A stretch of 64,000 bases of DNA, from the NCBI RefSeq assembly GCF_000169175.1, contig NZ_AAWS01000037.1, forward strand, positions 32,790 through 96,789, given 5' to 3'. The position numbers were made by a program, and so were the translations under genes. Below, one piece after another: positions 51,075 to 60,632 of this stretch (within the stretch, counting starts at the first letter, position 1; each line of letters opens with the position of its first letter). Source of the stretch: Microscilla marina ATCC 23134 (GTDB lineage Bacteria; Bacteroidota; Bacteroidia; Cytophagales; Microscillaceae). A model generated the notes under the pieces. That model did no database searches. It saw only the letters and a list, made by a program, of their open reading frames with translations, and was not told where the DNA came from.

Positions 51075-52880
51075 CTACTCTTGTTCTTTACTCTCAAAAT
51101 AAGCCCTAATCAAGTTTGCTTTAGCCTTGCCTACTACTTTTGCAATTTCTTGTGTTGATGCCTGCGCCACATTATTCACTGTTTTGAAGTGTCTGAGTAA
51201 ACTGGTAATTGTTTTTTCTCCTACTCCTTCTATTGCTTCCAGTTCCGAGTGCAGACTATCATTACTTCTTTTATTGCGATGAAACTCAATAGCAAAACGG
51301 TGTGCCTCGTCCCTTACTTTTTGTAATAATTTAAGTGCAGGTGACTTTTTACTAATGTGCAAAGGAATACTATCTTCTGGGAAATAAATCTCTTCCAGCT
51401 TTTTGGCAATACCGATGATGGTGATTTCGCCATACAAATCAAGTTCTTTTAATGCTTCACAAGCAGCACTCAATTGCCCTTTGCCACCATCTATTACAAT
51501 CAATTGGGGTAACTCGGCTTTTTCGTACAATAACCTTTTATACCGTCGGTGGACAATCTCTTTCATCGATGCAAAGTCGTCTGGTCCCACGACTGTTTTG
51601 ATGTTAAAGTGACGGTATCCCTTTTTGTAAGGAAAACCATTGCGAAAGAAAACCATAGATGCTACTGGGTAGATCCCCTGGATATTTGAATTGTCAAAAC
51701 ATTCGATATGACGCGGTAATTCTTTCATTCTGAGTACCTGTTGAAGCTCTTCCAATACCACTCTACTTTTGTCTTTGCCTTGGCGTAATAAACGTTGTTG
51801 AATTTTTTCTTTTTTGTAATACAGCACATTCTTTTGCGAAAGCGAGAGTAGTTTCTTTTTGTCACCAATCTTTGGAATAGTATTGGTAAACCGGTCATCA
51901 CTGATATTAAGTGGCAGATTTGTTATAATCTCTGGAGCATTGCTTCCAATGGTATCGCGCAGGTTAAATGCTACCAAGGTCAAAATCTCTTCTTCGGTTT
52001 CGTCCAGTTTTTTAGCTATTTCTATACTTTGCGTGTGGATAATTGCCCCATTCTTAATCTTAAGGAAATTGACATAGGAATAGTTTTCATCTGAAATAAT
52101 AGAAAACACATCCGTATCTATTACTTTGTTGGGGTTTACCACCAACGATTTGCTCTGAAACTTATCTAGTGAAGCAAGTTTTTGTTTTTGTGATTCGGCT
52201 TTTTCAAACTCCAGTTTTTCGGCGTAGGCAAGCATTTGCTCCTTGAGGTAAGTTTTTACAATATGAATATTACCTTTCATAATGTGCTTGGCGTGCTCCA
52301 GGTCTTTTAAATAGTCCTCTTCACTTTGCAAACCTTCGCAGGGTGCCTGGCAATTGCCTAAATGGTATTCCAGGCATAATTTAAATTTATTTTGTTGAAT
52401 GTTTTCCTTTGACAAGTGCAAGTTGCAAGTTCTTATGGTGTATAGCTCTCTAATAAGTTCTACAATGGCATTCATTGCCTTTAAGTTGGTAAACGGACCG
52501 TAAAAACGTCCTTTGTTTTTTTCAAGTTTGCGTGTGACTACCAGTTTCGGAAAAGGTTCGTTGGTAATCAGTATATAAGGGTAGGTTTTATCATCTTTTA
52601 GCAGAATGTTATACTTAGGCTGATAGTTTTTTATTAGGTTATTTTCCAGCAATAAAGCATCAAATTCACTGTTTACAACGGTGTAGTCAACGTGGGCAAT
52701 TTGCTTGACCAGGTTGATTGTTTTACGATTATGCTGAGCCGATTTGTTGAAATAGCTATTTACCCTGTTTTTCAGATTTTTGGCCTTGCCTACATACAGC
52801 AAAACATTATTTTTATCAAAAAACTTATACACTCCAGCATTAGTTGGGAGTTGTTTTAGGGTAGCTTCTATTTGGCTCAT
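51075..52880 (-). CDS. uvrC: UvrABC system protein C
   Basis: Excinuclease subunit making both incisions in nucleotide excision repair. N-terminal GIY-YIG nuclease (AGVYKFFDKNNVLLYVGKAKNLKNR), a Cys cluster (RTCNLHLS…CLEYHLGNCQAPC), a UVR motif (EKLEFEKAESQKQK, about 210), the RNase H-like nuclease domain (HIECFDNSNIQG, VVGPDDFASM…PQLIVIDGGKGQLSA) and a C-terminal helix-hairpin-helix (LEAIEGVGEKTITSLLRHFK). 601 aa is standard. Downstream of asd on the same strand, with a hairpin between. Confidence 0.97.
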   Translation of the reverse strand: MSQIEATLKQLPTNAGVYKFFDKNNVLLYVGKAKNLKNRVNSYFNKSAQHNRKTINLVKQIAHVDYTVVNSEFDALLLENNLIKNYQPKYNILLKDDKTYPYILITNEPFPKLVVTRKLEKNKGRFYGPFTNLKAMNAIVELIRELYTIRTCNLHLSKENIQQNKFKLCLEYHLGNCQAPCEGLQSEEDYLKDLEHAKHIMKGNIHIVKTYLKEQMLAYAEKLEFEKAESQKQKLASLDKFQSKSLVVNPNKVIDTDVFSIISDENYSYVNFLKIKNGAIIHTQSIEIAKKLDETEEEILTLVAFNLRDTIGSNAPEIITNLPLNISDDRFTNTIPKIGDKKKLLSLSQKNVLYYKKEKIQQRLLRQGKDKSRVVLEELQQVLRMKELPRHIECFDNSNIQGIYPVASMVFFRNGFPYKKGYRHFNIKTVVGPDDFASMKEIVHRRYKRLLYEKAELPQLIVIDGGKGQLSAACEALKELDLYGEITIIGIAKKLEEIYFPEDSIPLHISKKSPALKLLQKVRDEAHRFAIEFHRNKRSNDSLHSELEAIEGVGEKTITSLLRHFKTVNNVAQASTQEIAKVVGKAKANLIRAYFESKEQE

Positions 52881-52937
52881 ATTCTAAAGGTTGGACTGAG
52901 TTTGAGTGACCAATATAATTTGTTTTGTCAACAAAAT

Positions 52938-52967
52938 AAAGCCTTCCGAAGTTCTTCCGAAGGCTTT
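52938..52967 (-). terminator. Likely terminator between asd and uvrC
   Basis: Stem AAAGCCTTC/GAAGGCTTT (nine pairs) with partially pairing interior TCCGAAG-like sequence; on the minus strand followed by ATTTTG rather than a perfect T run. Confidence 0.6.
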
Positions 52968-52992
52968 CAAATAAAATAAAAAATGACTTACT

Positions 52993-53991
52993 TTATGCTT
53001 TTACCGACCAAAACTGATCAATCAGGTATTCGGCAATTTGTACTGCATTGGTAGCTGCACCTTTGCGTAGGTTATCAGCCACAATCCACATATTTAGTGT
53101 ATTAGGTTGGGTTTCATCTCTACGCAAACGCCCTACAAACACTTCGTCTTTTCCGTGTGCATCCAATGGCATAGGGTACACATTATTTTGTACGTCGTCT
53201 TGCAAAACCACACCAGGTGTGTTAGCCATCAAGTCACGTACATCTTTCAAATCAAAGTCCTGCTCAAACTCCACATTTACCGCCTCAGAGTGCCCACCTA
53301 CTACTGGAATGCGTACCGCAGTAGCTGTCACCTGAATGTTGTCATCCCCCATAATTTTTTTGGTTTCGTTCACCATCTTCATTTCTTCTTTGGTGTAGCC
53401 ATTGTCAAGGAATACATCAATGTGAGGGAGCACATTTTTGTCAATAGCGTGAGGGTAAGCAGGTTCAGCTTCTTCACCTTTGCGTTCAGCCTCCATTTGG
53501 TTTACCGCCTTAATGCCTGATCCTGAAACACTTTGGTAAGTAGATACTACTATACGCTTTATTTTGTATTTTTTATGAAGGGGAGCCAAGGCTACTACCA
53601 TTTGGATGGTAGAACAATTAGGGTTGGCAATGATTTTATCTTCTTTGGTAAGTAAACCAGCGTTGATCTCAGGAACAACCAGCTTGTGTTCTGGGCTCAT
53701 TCGCCAAGCCGATGAGTTGTCAATGACTATAGTACCTACTGCGGCAAATTGGGGGGCAAACTCTAAAGAAATGCTACCTCCTGCTGAGAAAATAGCGATG
53801 TCAGGTTTGAGTTCAATAGCTGCCTTCATCCCTACTATGGTGTATTCTTTACCTTTGAAAGTAATCTTTTTACCTGCTGACCTTTCAGAGGCAACCGGAA
53901 TCAATTCTGTGATTTGAACCTGGCGTTCTGCCAGTACTTTCAACATTTCGCCACCAACCAAACCAGTGGCGCCTACTACAGCTATTCTCAT
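52993..53991 (-). CDS. asd: Aspartate-semialdehyde dehydrogenase
   Basis: Reduces aspartyl phosphate to aspartate semialdehyde in lysine, methionine and threonine synthesis. Start at 53991 gives the canonical MRIAVVGATGLVGGEMLKVL NADP-binding motif; the frame upstream to 54030 is not needed. Catalytic Cys in ANPNCSTIQMVVALAPLHK, substrate loop SYQSVSGSGIKAV, and conserved RIPVVGGHSEAVNVEF with its His. C-terminal NPLMP-like QNNVYPMPLDAHGKDEVFVGRLR. 332 aa fits the family. Single gene with terminator downstream. Confidence 0.97.
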   Translation of the reverse strand: MRIAVVGATGLVGGEMLKVLAERQVQITELIPVASERSAGKKITFKGKEYTIVGMKAAIELKPDIAIFSAGGSISLEFAPQFAAVGTIVIDNSSAWRMSPEHKLVVPEINAGLLTKEDKIIANPNCSTIQMVVALAPLHKKYKIKRIVVSTYQSVSGSGIKAVNQMEAERKGEEAEPAYPHAIDKNVLPHIDVFLDNGYTKEEMKMVNETKKIMGDDNIQVTATAVRIPVVGGHSEAVNVEFEQDFDLKDVRDLMANTPGVVLQDDVQNNVYPMPLDAHGKDEVFVGRLRRDETQPNTLNMWIVADNLRKGAATNAVQIAEYLIDQFWSVKA

Positions 53992-54140
53992 TGTATTATT
54001 ATATTTAAATTTAGTGTTTGTTGTCAACAACAGCCAAATTACGCAAAAGCCAATGATTATAAAACTAAATATAGCTGTAGTTTGGGTGTAGCAAGGTTAA
54101 ATTATAACATTATATTGAAATATTTTAAGTATTTGCAAGT

Positions 54141-55004
54141 TTATAACTGTAAAAATACTTTCCTAAACCTATCTTGATCTACCCCAATGGAAATATAAGT
54201 ATTTGTGCCCTCTTGAGGTTCTGAACCCCATTTACCTCCTTTTTTAATCATTTTCACTTCTTTGAAAATACAAATATCAGGATCTATTGCCACGCAGGCA
54301 GCCAATGGATCGTGAAATTTTTTACCAGCCTTTTTCTTAGATAGATACAATTTCATTCCCTTGTAAATGAGCTCATAACCAAGGTGTAAGTGCCGTTGAG
54401 GAGTCAATAGCTCATGAAACTCCTCATTGTATACTACTCCATGACATACATTCTTAGAAACCAAAAAGCGGTCATTGATAGTTACATCGTTCAACATCTT
54501 GAGTGCTTCGTTGGGTGCTCCGTTAAAATTATAAGTAGGGCAAAACTGCATCCCATTAAACTTAGGCAAGCGATACATAGGAGGCACCACATTGTCGCCA
54601 GCAAACCCACCTTGGGCTACCCATGTTTCTATAGGTTGACTTACTTCCAATGCTCCAAAGTTTTTGAGTGGTGCTCCTGTGATGATCACCAAATCAGGGT
54701 AAGCCTCCAGTGTTTCTTTAATTATTTGATGCCCCTCTGCATCAGGTAGTTGATCATCAAAGTTGCCCAACCAACGCCTATGAAATAGCGACATGCAGTT
54801 TTTTTCATACTCAGGACGATAACTGCCCACAGGAATGGCGGCATGATTGGTTGCTTGCAATATATGGTGTACCAAACCTACTTGTTCGTTGGTGCCAGGT
54901 GTTACAGTTACTGCCCTCAAACTTACCAAAGGGTGGGCTATCAAAAAACAAAGGGTGACCGCATCATCTGGGTCACCCGTTTCCATATCAAATAAAACAT
55001 TCAT
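54141..55004 (-). CDS. Inosine/uridine-preferring nucleoside hydrolase family protein
   Basis: Hydrolyses N-glycosidic bonds of nucleosides. N terminus MNVLFDMETGDPDDAVTL is the calcium-binding motif of the family (usually DTDPGxDDA; here E replaces D in the third position and MET replaces PG). Conserved later segments: AVTVTPGTNEQV, ITGAPLKNFGALEV, FNGAPNEALKMLND, HDPLAACVAIDPDI (the C-terminal D-P-L-A). 287 aa is somewhat short (usual 310-330). Alone between asd and the large CHU_C protein, all on the minus strand. Substrate not predictable. Confidence 0.85.
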   Translation of the reverse strand: MNVLFDMETGDPDDAVTLCFLIAHPLVSLRAVTVTPGTNEQVGLVHHILQATNHAAIPVGSYRPEYEKNCMSLFHRRWLGNFDDQLPDAEGHQIIKETLEAYPDLVIITGAPLKNFGALEVSQPIETWVAQGGFAGDNVVPPMYRLPKFNGMQFCPTYNFNGAPNEALKMLNDVTINDRFLVSKNVCHGVVYNEEFHELLTPQRHLHLGYELIYKGMKLYLSKKKAGKKFHDPLAACVAIDPDICIFKEVKMIKKGGKWGSEPQEGTNTYISIGVDQDRFRKVFLQL

Positions 55005-55197
55005 TTAGTCAAACTAATCATAATTACAATAGGCTACCACACCCATATGCTGGGCACAGTAAATCTGAACATACATTGGCTGAAGCTGTGAAAAAATGTT
55101 TTGCCAACAGCTTCAACTGTTTCTTAAGCTAACCAAAAGCCTGATTTTTAATGGCTTTTCGGCTAACCGTTTAGTTAATTGAAGAACCATAACATCA

Positions 55198-57927
55198 TTA
55201 CTTCCTTAACTTTATCCAACCTTTCAGTTTTTGTACCGAGTTGTTAGGGTCAAGCGTGATAAATTTTACTTTGGCAGAATAATAATACATACCAGATGGT
55301 AACACTTGGTCGGAGCCATTGCTACTACCATCCCAGTCAAGCATAATATTATCACTGATCTCAAATACTTTTACACCCCAGCGGTTATATACTTTAAACT
55401 CCACCGACTCAACAAAGCGTGGAGTAGGGAAGGGGCGAAACACATCGTTTTTACCATCCTTGTTAGGAGTTATAATATTAGGCAATTCATAGTACGTGCA
55501 GTTATCTTGACAAACAATATTACTTGGGTCACTTTCATTGTCTAGGCGATCGACTGCTGTAACATAATAACAGCCTGCCAGCGAAGTAAGGTTGGCATGT
55601 ATATAACTCAGTTCGCCTTGAGTGAGACTTGTCAGCAGAGTAAAATCACCTTGGTTAGTAGGTCTGAAATACAATTTGTATTGTACTATATCATCGTCGC
55701 AACCAGCTGGTATATTAATAACAGGCGTCCAACTCAGGCTATTTTGCAACAAGGCCTGATCGTTAAAGCTTTCACATTTAATAGAGTCAATGGCAAGCCG
55801 TGGTGGACAAGGTGCGGTAGTATCGGTAGGTTGTGCACAGGCAACCTGTGATAAATTAGCTAAAGAATCAGGGTCAGCAATTTTTATGTCTGGGTTTGAG
55901 TAAGTACCCACTGTGAGAATATAATAACAGTACGTACTATCGGTATCTAGTTTACGGTCTTGGAAAGTACCCTTGTCAAAATATTCCAGTTTGTTTGAGC
56001 TACTCTGAGGCAATGAGTCTATCAGGTGAACAGCCCCTCCAGGGCTTGCCTGGCGATAAATCAAGTGTTTGATATTTGCCCAGGGCACATCATAAGTCCA
56101 GTTGAGTTTAATACTACTAGGAGCCGATACGGCAGTCAAGTCTACGCTGGATGCTAACTCAGAGTAATCGTCAAAAATAGGAGTGCCATTGTCTATATAA
56201 GCCAGTACTCTATAAGTATGCCCTGTGTCTAATGTATTGATATTTTGGTGAATGAACGAAGTATCAGCCGAAAGCGTCAATAACTTGGTTGAATCAGTTC
56301 GGGTAGAATCTTCTCCCCTAATGCCTACAAAATGGTATAAGTCATATTTGTAATTATCAGTAGAGTTTGCTACTGGCGGCTTAGTCCATTTGATCGTAAT
56401 TTGTCCGGTAGTTGCGCTGGTCTGGTCTACTGTAACATTGGTAACAATAGGAATATCAAGTGGTAAACTCACACACACCTCTTGCGATGCCCGGCTTTGA
56501 CCATTAGATGGCTCTGGGAATACTGCTGAAATACGATAACTGTATTTGAGCCCTTTTTTAAGCCTTTGGCTATCAGTAAAAGTAGTTTGACTGGCAGGCA
56601 CCCTGCCTACCTCTTGATAACCTAGTCCAGCAGGCACTCCTACTTCGCAGAGTGGTTCCCAGGTAGAACAACCCTCCTTGCGCCAAATGATCAGTTCTTT
56701 GGCATTGGCGCAAATCAGACTGTAGTCTGACCAATTCAGGGTAATACTTCTGCCGGCAGGCGTAGCAGTAAGCCCCACCGGACGAGGCCCTACTACAGTG
56801 ATACGCCAGGCTTTTACATCTACCAGAGGGCTTTCTATGGTAGGATTGTCTTCTGCCTTGAAAATGACCCGATAGGGTTGTTCCCTGATATTTTCGCAAG
56901 ATGGTGTCCACCTAAACGTACCTTGGGGAATACCACCAGTTTGAAAGTTAGTAGGACCAAAGGTTGCCCTGGGGTTAAACCCAGACTCCAAAATACCACT
57001 CTCAGCAGTAATCCTGACTGGGTGTCCATCAGGATCATTTGCTCTAATCGTTTTGAGGATTTCACTGTTGGCTTCTACGCAAGTGTCTTGAGGCAGCAAC
57101 AGCCGAGGACGTTCATTGTTACAGTCTAATACTATAATTTGCATATCTCGAACAATAGAGCCTATTTTTACCCCATTGCGCCACTCTTCCACCTTAAAGG
57201 CAATGTTATATTCTCCGGCAGCGCCAGGCGAATCCCACGTAAGTGTACCAGTAAAGGGGTCAATTCTAAAAAATGGGGTGCCGCCAGCTTCAGTTCTACC
57301 CCCAAATGAAGCGCTTGATGGGTCTGCATAGCCATTGACTACTTTCTCGATGTCTTGGTTGGGTACGGTAAGCGTAAACGAAAGGCTGTCACCGTCTGGG
57401 TCAAAAGCAGCAGGGTTGTGGGTGAATTTCTGCCCTACACAAGCCAAGTCAATTGGGTCAGCCAATAAGATGGGAGTGTCGTTTAAACCAACAAAAGGGT
57501 CTATTAAGAGCCTGGTTTCTACCGAAAAAGGAGTATCCACCGAGTTGATCATATTCAATACTCCAGCGTTGCGGTTTTCTTCTGCAAAGTAAATGGTATA
57601 AGCTTGTGGAGAAGGGTAAGTGTGTTCTATCACATAAATATTACGTGTAGTGTTGTTACCAATAGCTTCTTCGGTCACTCTTTGTACTTCTGCACTATTA
57701 CCATCACCAAAAAACACATTAAGCGAAGGACTATCTGCATTGCCTTGTCCACGGTCCATGTAAATGGTAACAGTAATTCTATAGGTAAGGCTTACACTGG
57801 AGATACGTTCAGCAGTGATTTGCCCTGCTCTCAAGTGGGTTGCCTGTACCGAATAAGACACCAGCAACATAGTAAAAAGCAAGCCTAATGTGTAGGGTAT
57901 ATTTCTGAAATGATGTATTCTTTGCAT
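55198..57927 (-). CDS. Large cell-surface protein with type IX (CHU_C-type) sorting domain
   Basis: Exported through the type IX system and retained at or released from the cell surface. Signal peptide residues 1-29 (GLLFTMLLVSYSVQA). The body has a beta-sandwich, PKD/Ig-like start (about 30-260), a cadherin-like segment with RANDPDGHPVRI (about 275-380), then several fibronectin type III-like modules with ITLNWSDYS, TGQITIKWTKPP and SIKLNWTY. The C-terminal 90 residues (NIITPNKDGKNDVFRPF, VYNRWGVKVFE, LPSGMYYYSAK) are the gliding-motility-associated domain (T9SS type B). The gld genes for this exporter lie 17 kb away. Function (adhesin or enzyme carrier) is unknown. Confidence 0.92.
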   Translation of the reverse strand: MQRIHHFRNIPYTLGLLFTMLLVSYSVQATHLRAGQITAERISSVSLTYRITVTIYMDRGQGNADSPSLNVFFGDGNSAEVQRVTEEAIGNNTTRNIYVIEHTYPSPQAYTIYFAEENRNAGVLNMINSVDTPFSVETRLLIDPFVGLNDTPILLADPIDLACVGQKFTHNPAAFDPDGDSLSFTLTVPNQDIEKVVNGYADPSSASFGGRTEAGGTPFFRIDPFTGTLTWDSPGAAGEYNIAFKVEEWRNGVKIGSIVRDMQIIVLDCNNERPRLLLPQDTCVEANSEILKTIRANDPDGHPVRITAESGILESGFNPRATFGPTNFQTGGIPQGTFRWTPSCENIREQPYRVIFKAEDNPTIESPLVDVKAWRITVVGPRPVGLTATPAGRSITLNWSDYSLICANAKELIIWRKEGCSTWEPLCEVGVPAGLGYQEVGRVPASQTTFTDSQRLKKGLKYSYRISAVFPEPSNGQSRASQEVCVSLPLDIPIVTNVTVDQTSATTGQITIKWTKPPVANSTDNYKYDLYHFVGIRGEDSTRTDSTKLLTLSADTSFIHQNINTLDTGHTYRVLAYIDNGTPIFDDYSELASSVDLTAVSAPSSIKLNWTYDVPWANIKHLIYRQASPGGAVHLIDSLPQSSSNKLEYFDKGTFQDRKLDTDSTYCYYILTVGTYSNPDIKIADPDSLANLSQVACAQPTDTTAPCPPRLAIDSIKCESFNDQALLQNSLSWTPVINIPAGCDDDIVQYKLYFRPTNQGDFTLLTSLTQGELSYIHANLTSLAGCYYVTAVDRLDNESDPSNIVCQDNCTYYELPNIITPNKDGKNDVFRPFPTPRFVESVEFKVYNRWGVKVFEISDNIMLDWDGSSNGSDQVLPSGMYYYSAKVKFITLDPNNSVQKLKGWIKLRK

Positions 57928-58340
57928 ATTTTGTTCTCTGTTATTTTAAGCTATTGGTCAAGTGCCCTGTATTAGTAACTGTCATTACTGCTCAAATACT
58001 CAACATTTGGTGAAAATAATGAAATATCTTGACAATTTTACTGGTAGTTGCTGTGCAGGCGAACTCTTTCCAGATATACTTTGCCAAAAACAGGATGAAT
58101 AAAAAACAGGTTTTATACCAGAGGCTCCGGTCTGCATAACAAACAACCTTTGCAGGAAGTTTGAAAGGATGTGCGAAAACTCGTATTTGTATAAACAGTT
58201 TGAGTTACCTCAAAGCCTAAACCAGAGGCAGACAAGCGCTAAATATAGGTGCCATTGGCAAATATTCCTGTTTTTTCTTTAAAAGGCTGAACTGACTGCA
58301 AAAGAGACGTAAAGCCAGTAACATATCCCCTATAAAAGGT
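57928..58340. other. Spacer upstream of the surface-protein gene, 413 bp
   Basis: No coding frame. It contains the surface-protein promoter region and ends at the 7-bp target duplication AAAAGGT (58334-58340) of the neighbouring insertion sequence. No fit to TTG-TAnnTTTG was found. Confidence 0.55.
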
Positions 58341-59622
58341 TAGGGCTGTTCAGAGAAATATTATCTATTCTCTTTTCAGTCTTTTTTTTGCTTTTTTTAG
58401 AAACCATTGACTCAGGTCTGGACTTTCCATCATTTCTACTATAATCAAAAGATAGATGTCTTCCAAAAAGAGTTTTTTGGCTCTTTTATATGTTTTGATG
58501 GCATTTTTTTGTTTAAAAATAAGGATCATCATTGCTGCAATAAGCTTTACATAAATCATTACTTTTATAGCATTCAGATCATTACAAACAAAGTGTGTAA
58601 GGTTCATTTCTTGTTTTAAAAACCTGAAAATCACTTCTATATCCCATCTCATCAAGTAAACCTGAGCCACCACTTCTGCGGGTAAATCCCAAAGATTGCT
58701 CAGGATAAAAAGGTGCTTCCCCGTTTCCTTAACTCTAAACTCTATCAACCTAAACTCATGCTCCATTGAATTGGTAGGTTGTCCACGCTCAAATAATTGT
58801 ACAACACTGTCTTGTATAAAGTCTAAATCAGGGTGGTGGCGATCTAGGAGCTGATGAGGACGATTCACCTGATAACGGGGCTTTTTACCTATATTGGTCA
58901 CAAACTGTATAGATGCTTCATCAAAATCTTTAAACTTACGACGCCCTTTCAAACCATTATCAAAAACTATAATATCTTGGGAGCTGTGTTTTCCCAGATT
59001 AATTTGTTCTTGCAAGGCGGTTTCTTCACTTAAATGAGCCTGATCTTGATGGAAACTCACACGGAGACCAAAACCATCAGTGTGCTCAGTAGTCAGTTTT
59101 ACTTGAAATTTATTTTTAGATGTATTACCTACTTTCATTCCTTGTAATAAATGACCAAATACCTTAATCAAAGTAGAGTCGTAACGTTTGATATGGTAAT
59201 CAAGAAGCTTTTTCTCTCCATATAAAGCATGAGCTTCTGCAAAAAAATGTTCATATACCTGCTCGATAAAAGGAAGCTTGATATGCCGCAAACGTTCCCG
59301 AATACCAGTCCAACCAGCCATTTGTTCGACCATCTCAGATGAAAAACTTTGAAATATAGGATTGCTCATCTCAGATGATATTTCCCGAAGGCTAAGACGC
59401 TCATTGTTTAACACGCTGTATAGCAGTAGCTTAATAAATAGTTTGCCTGGTAATTTGCTTACCCACTTATCTACATCAGTAGACTGACTTAAGTTATCAA
59501 GCAAATCATCAGGTAGAAGGGAAAATAAATCCGAAACGCTAACTTTACCCATAAATTTAGATATAAGGAGAATGAAGATGAACCAATCAATATATGTTAA
59601 AAAATTTCTCTGAACACTCCTA
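58341..59622 (-). mobile_element. IS4-family insertion sequence, 1,282 bp, intact ends
   Basis: Ends read inward TAGGGCTGTTCAGAGAAATA (58341) and TAGGAGTGTTCAGAGAAATT (59622), 17 of 20 identical. A 7-bp direct duplication AAAAGGT flanks both sides (58334-58340, 59623-59629). It contains one transposase gene with the IS4 signature and lies between two genes, disrupting neither. Confidence 0.9.
58365..59552 (-). CDS. IS4-family transposase
   Basis: DDE transposase. First Asp in KRYDSTLIKVFG, second in IIVFDNGLKGRRKF, and the C-terminal YLMRWDIEVIFRFLKQ block fits Y-(2)-R-(3)-E-(6)-K of IS4. 395 aa. An N-terminal helical domain with SDLFSLLPDDLLDNLS is typical of the group with LSLREISSEM. It differs from the other IS4 element in this window in length, ends and N terminus. 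The complete frame suggests an active element. Confidence 0.92.
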   Translation of the reverse strand: MGKVSVSDLFSLLPDDLLDNLSQSTDVDKWVSKLPGKLFIKLLLYSVLNNERLSLREISSEMSNPIFQSFSSEMVEQMAGWTGIRERLRHIKLPFIEQVYEHFFAEAHALYGEKKLLDYHIKRYDSTLIKVFGHLLQGMKVGNTSKNKFQVKLTTEHTDGFGLRVSFHQDQAHLSEETALQEQINLGKHSSQDIIVFDNGLKGRRKFKDFDEASIQFVTNIGKKPRYQVNRPHQLLDRHHPDLDFIQDSVVQLFERGQPTNSMEHEFRLIEFRVKETGKHLFILSNLWDLPAEVVAQVYLMRWDIEVIFRFLKQEMNLTHFVCNDLNAIKVMIYVKLIAAMMILIFKQKNAIKTYKRAKKLFLEDIYLLIIVEMMESPDLSQWFLKKAKKRLKRE

Positions 59623-59810
59623 AAAAGGTTGGGAATCGGGGATAATTTTGTATATCAAACAACTATTTACGTGCTTTGGGTATTATTTAGTAAGCATATA
59701 GTTTTTGACTGAAGCAAGGGGGCTAAATCTTGCTTGTTATATTATGAATTTACTGTTCAAACATTCCCTTATTGGGGAATGAATTGAATAGATTTAATGG
59801 TACATTATTT

Positions 59811-60620
59811 ATGATTAGTTTTCCTAATGCTAAAATAAACCTGGGGCTCAATATTATAGAGAAGCGCTCAGATGGTTTTCATAACCTGGAGTCCTGTTTT
59901 TACCCTACAGGGTGGACAGACATACTCGAAATACTGCCCGCCAACCAGCTATTATTCGAATCAACCGGTATACCTATCCCTGACAACGGCAACGAAAATC
60001 TTTGTCTTAAGGCGTATCACTTATTGAGTGCCGATTTTGACCTGCCACCTGTGCACATTCATTTACACAAAATTATTCCTATTGGTGCAGGTTTAGGAGG
60101 AGGCTCTGCTGATGCTGCATTTACCATTAAAACCCTGAACGACCTGTTTGAACTCAAGCTTACTGCCATTGTAATGCAAGATTATGCCCGCCAATTGGGC
60201 AGCGATTGTGCTTTTTTTATTGAAAATGTACCTAAGTATTGTTTTGGTAAAGGTGACCAGTTCAAAGAAATTGACATCAAGCTTAAAGACAAGTTTTTGG
60301 TATTGGTATACCCCAACCAACATGTGTCTACTGGTGAGGCGTATGCAGGTATTTGCCCTATGGAGGCAACCGATAACCTACAGGAGGCATTGCAACTTGA
60401 AGCAAATGTTTGGAAGCAAAAAGTTAAAAACGATTTTGAACCACAGGTTTTTACCAAGTACCCCCATATAGCCGCCATCAAAACTAAGTTGTATGAGCAA
60501 GGGGCTTTATATGCCAGCATGACAGGGTCAGGGTCTACTTTGTTTGGTATATTCGACCAAGTTGTTACTCCCGATTTTTCGCCAGCATACACAGTATATA
60601 GTCAGCCTTTATCTATCTAA
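59811..60620 (+). CDS. ispE: 4-diphosphocytidyl-2-C-methyl-D-erythritol kinase
   Basis: Phosphorylates CDP-methylerythritol in the non-mevalonate isoprenoid pathway. Start at 59811 gives MISFPNAKINLGLNIIEKRSDGFHNLES, matching the family N terminus with the substrate Lys; the earlier start at 59772 is less likely. ATP-binding GHMP motif PIGAGLGGGSADAAF. C-terminal SMTGSGSTLFGIF is the second GHMP motif. 269 aa is usual. It is followed after 12 bp by fdhD, probably one transcript. Confidence 0.95.
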   Translation: MISFPNAKINLGLNIIEKRSDGFHNLESCFYPTGWTDILEILPANQLLFESTGIPIPDNGNENLCLKAYHLLSADFDLPPVHIHLHKIIPIGAGLGGGSADAAFTIKTLNDLFELKLTAIVMQDYARQLGSDCAFFIENVPKYCFGKGDQFKEIDIKLKDKFLVLVYPNQHVSTGEAYAGICPMEATDNLQEALQLEANVWKQKVKNDFEPQVFTKYPHIAAIKTKLYEQGALYASMTGSGSTLFGIFDQVVTPDFSPAYTVYSQPLSI

Positions 60621-60632
60621 ATTTTTATCTCT

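Noticed and set aside
55081..55115. Hairpin TGAAGCTGT/ACAGCTTCA downstream of the surface protein gene
   Set aside because: Perfect 9-bp stem but a 17-base loop and no T run on either strand; not called a terminator.
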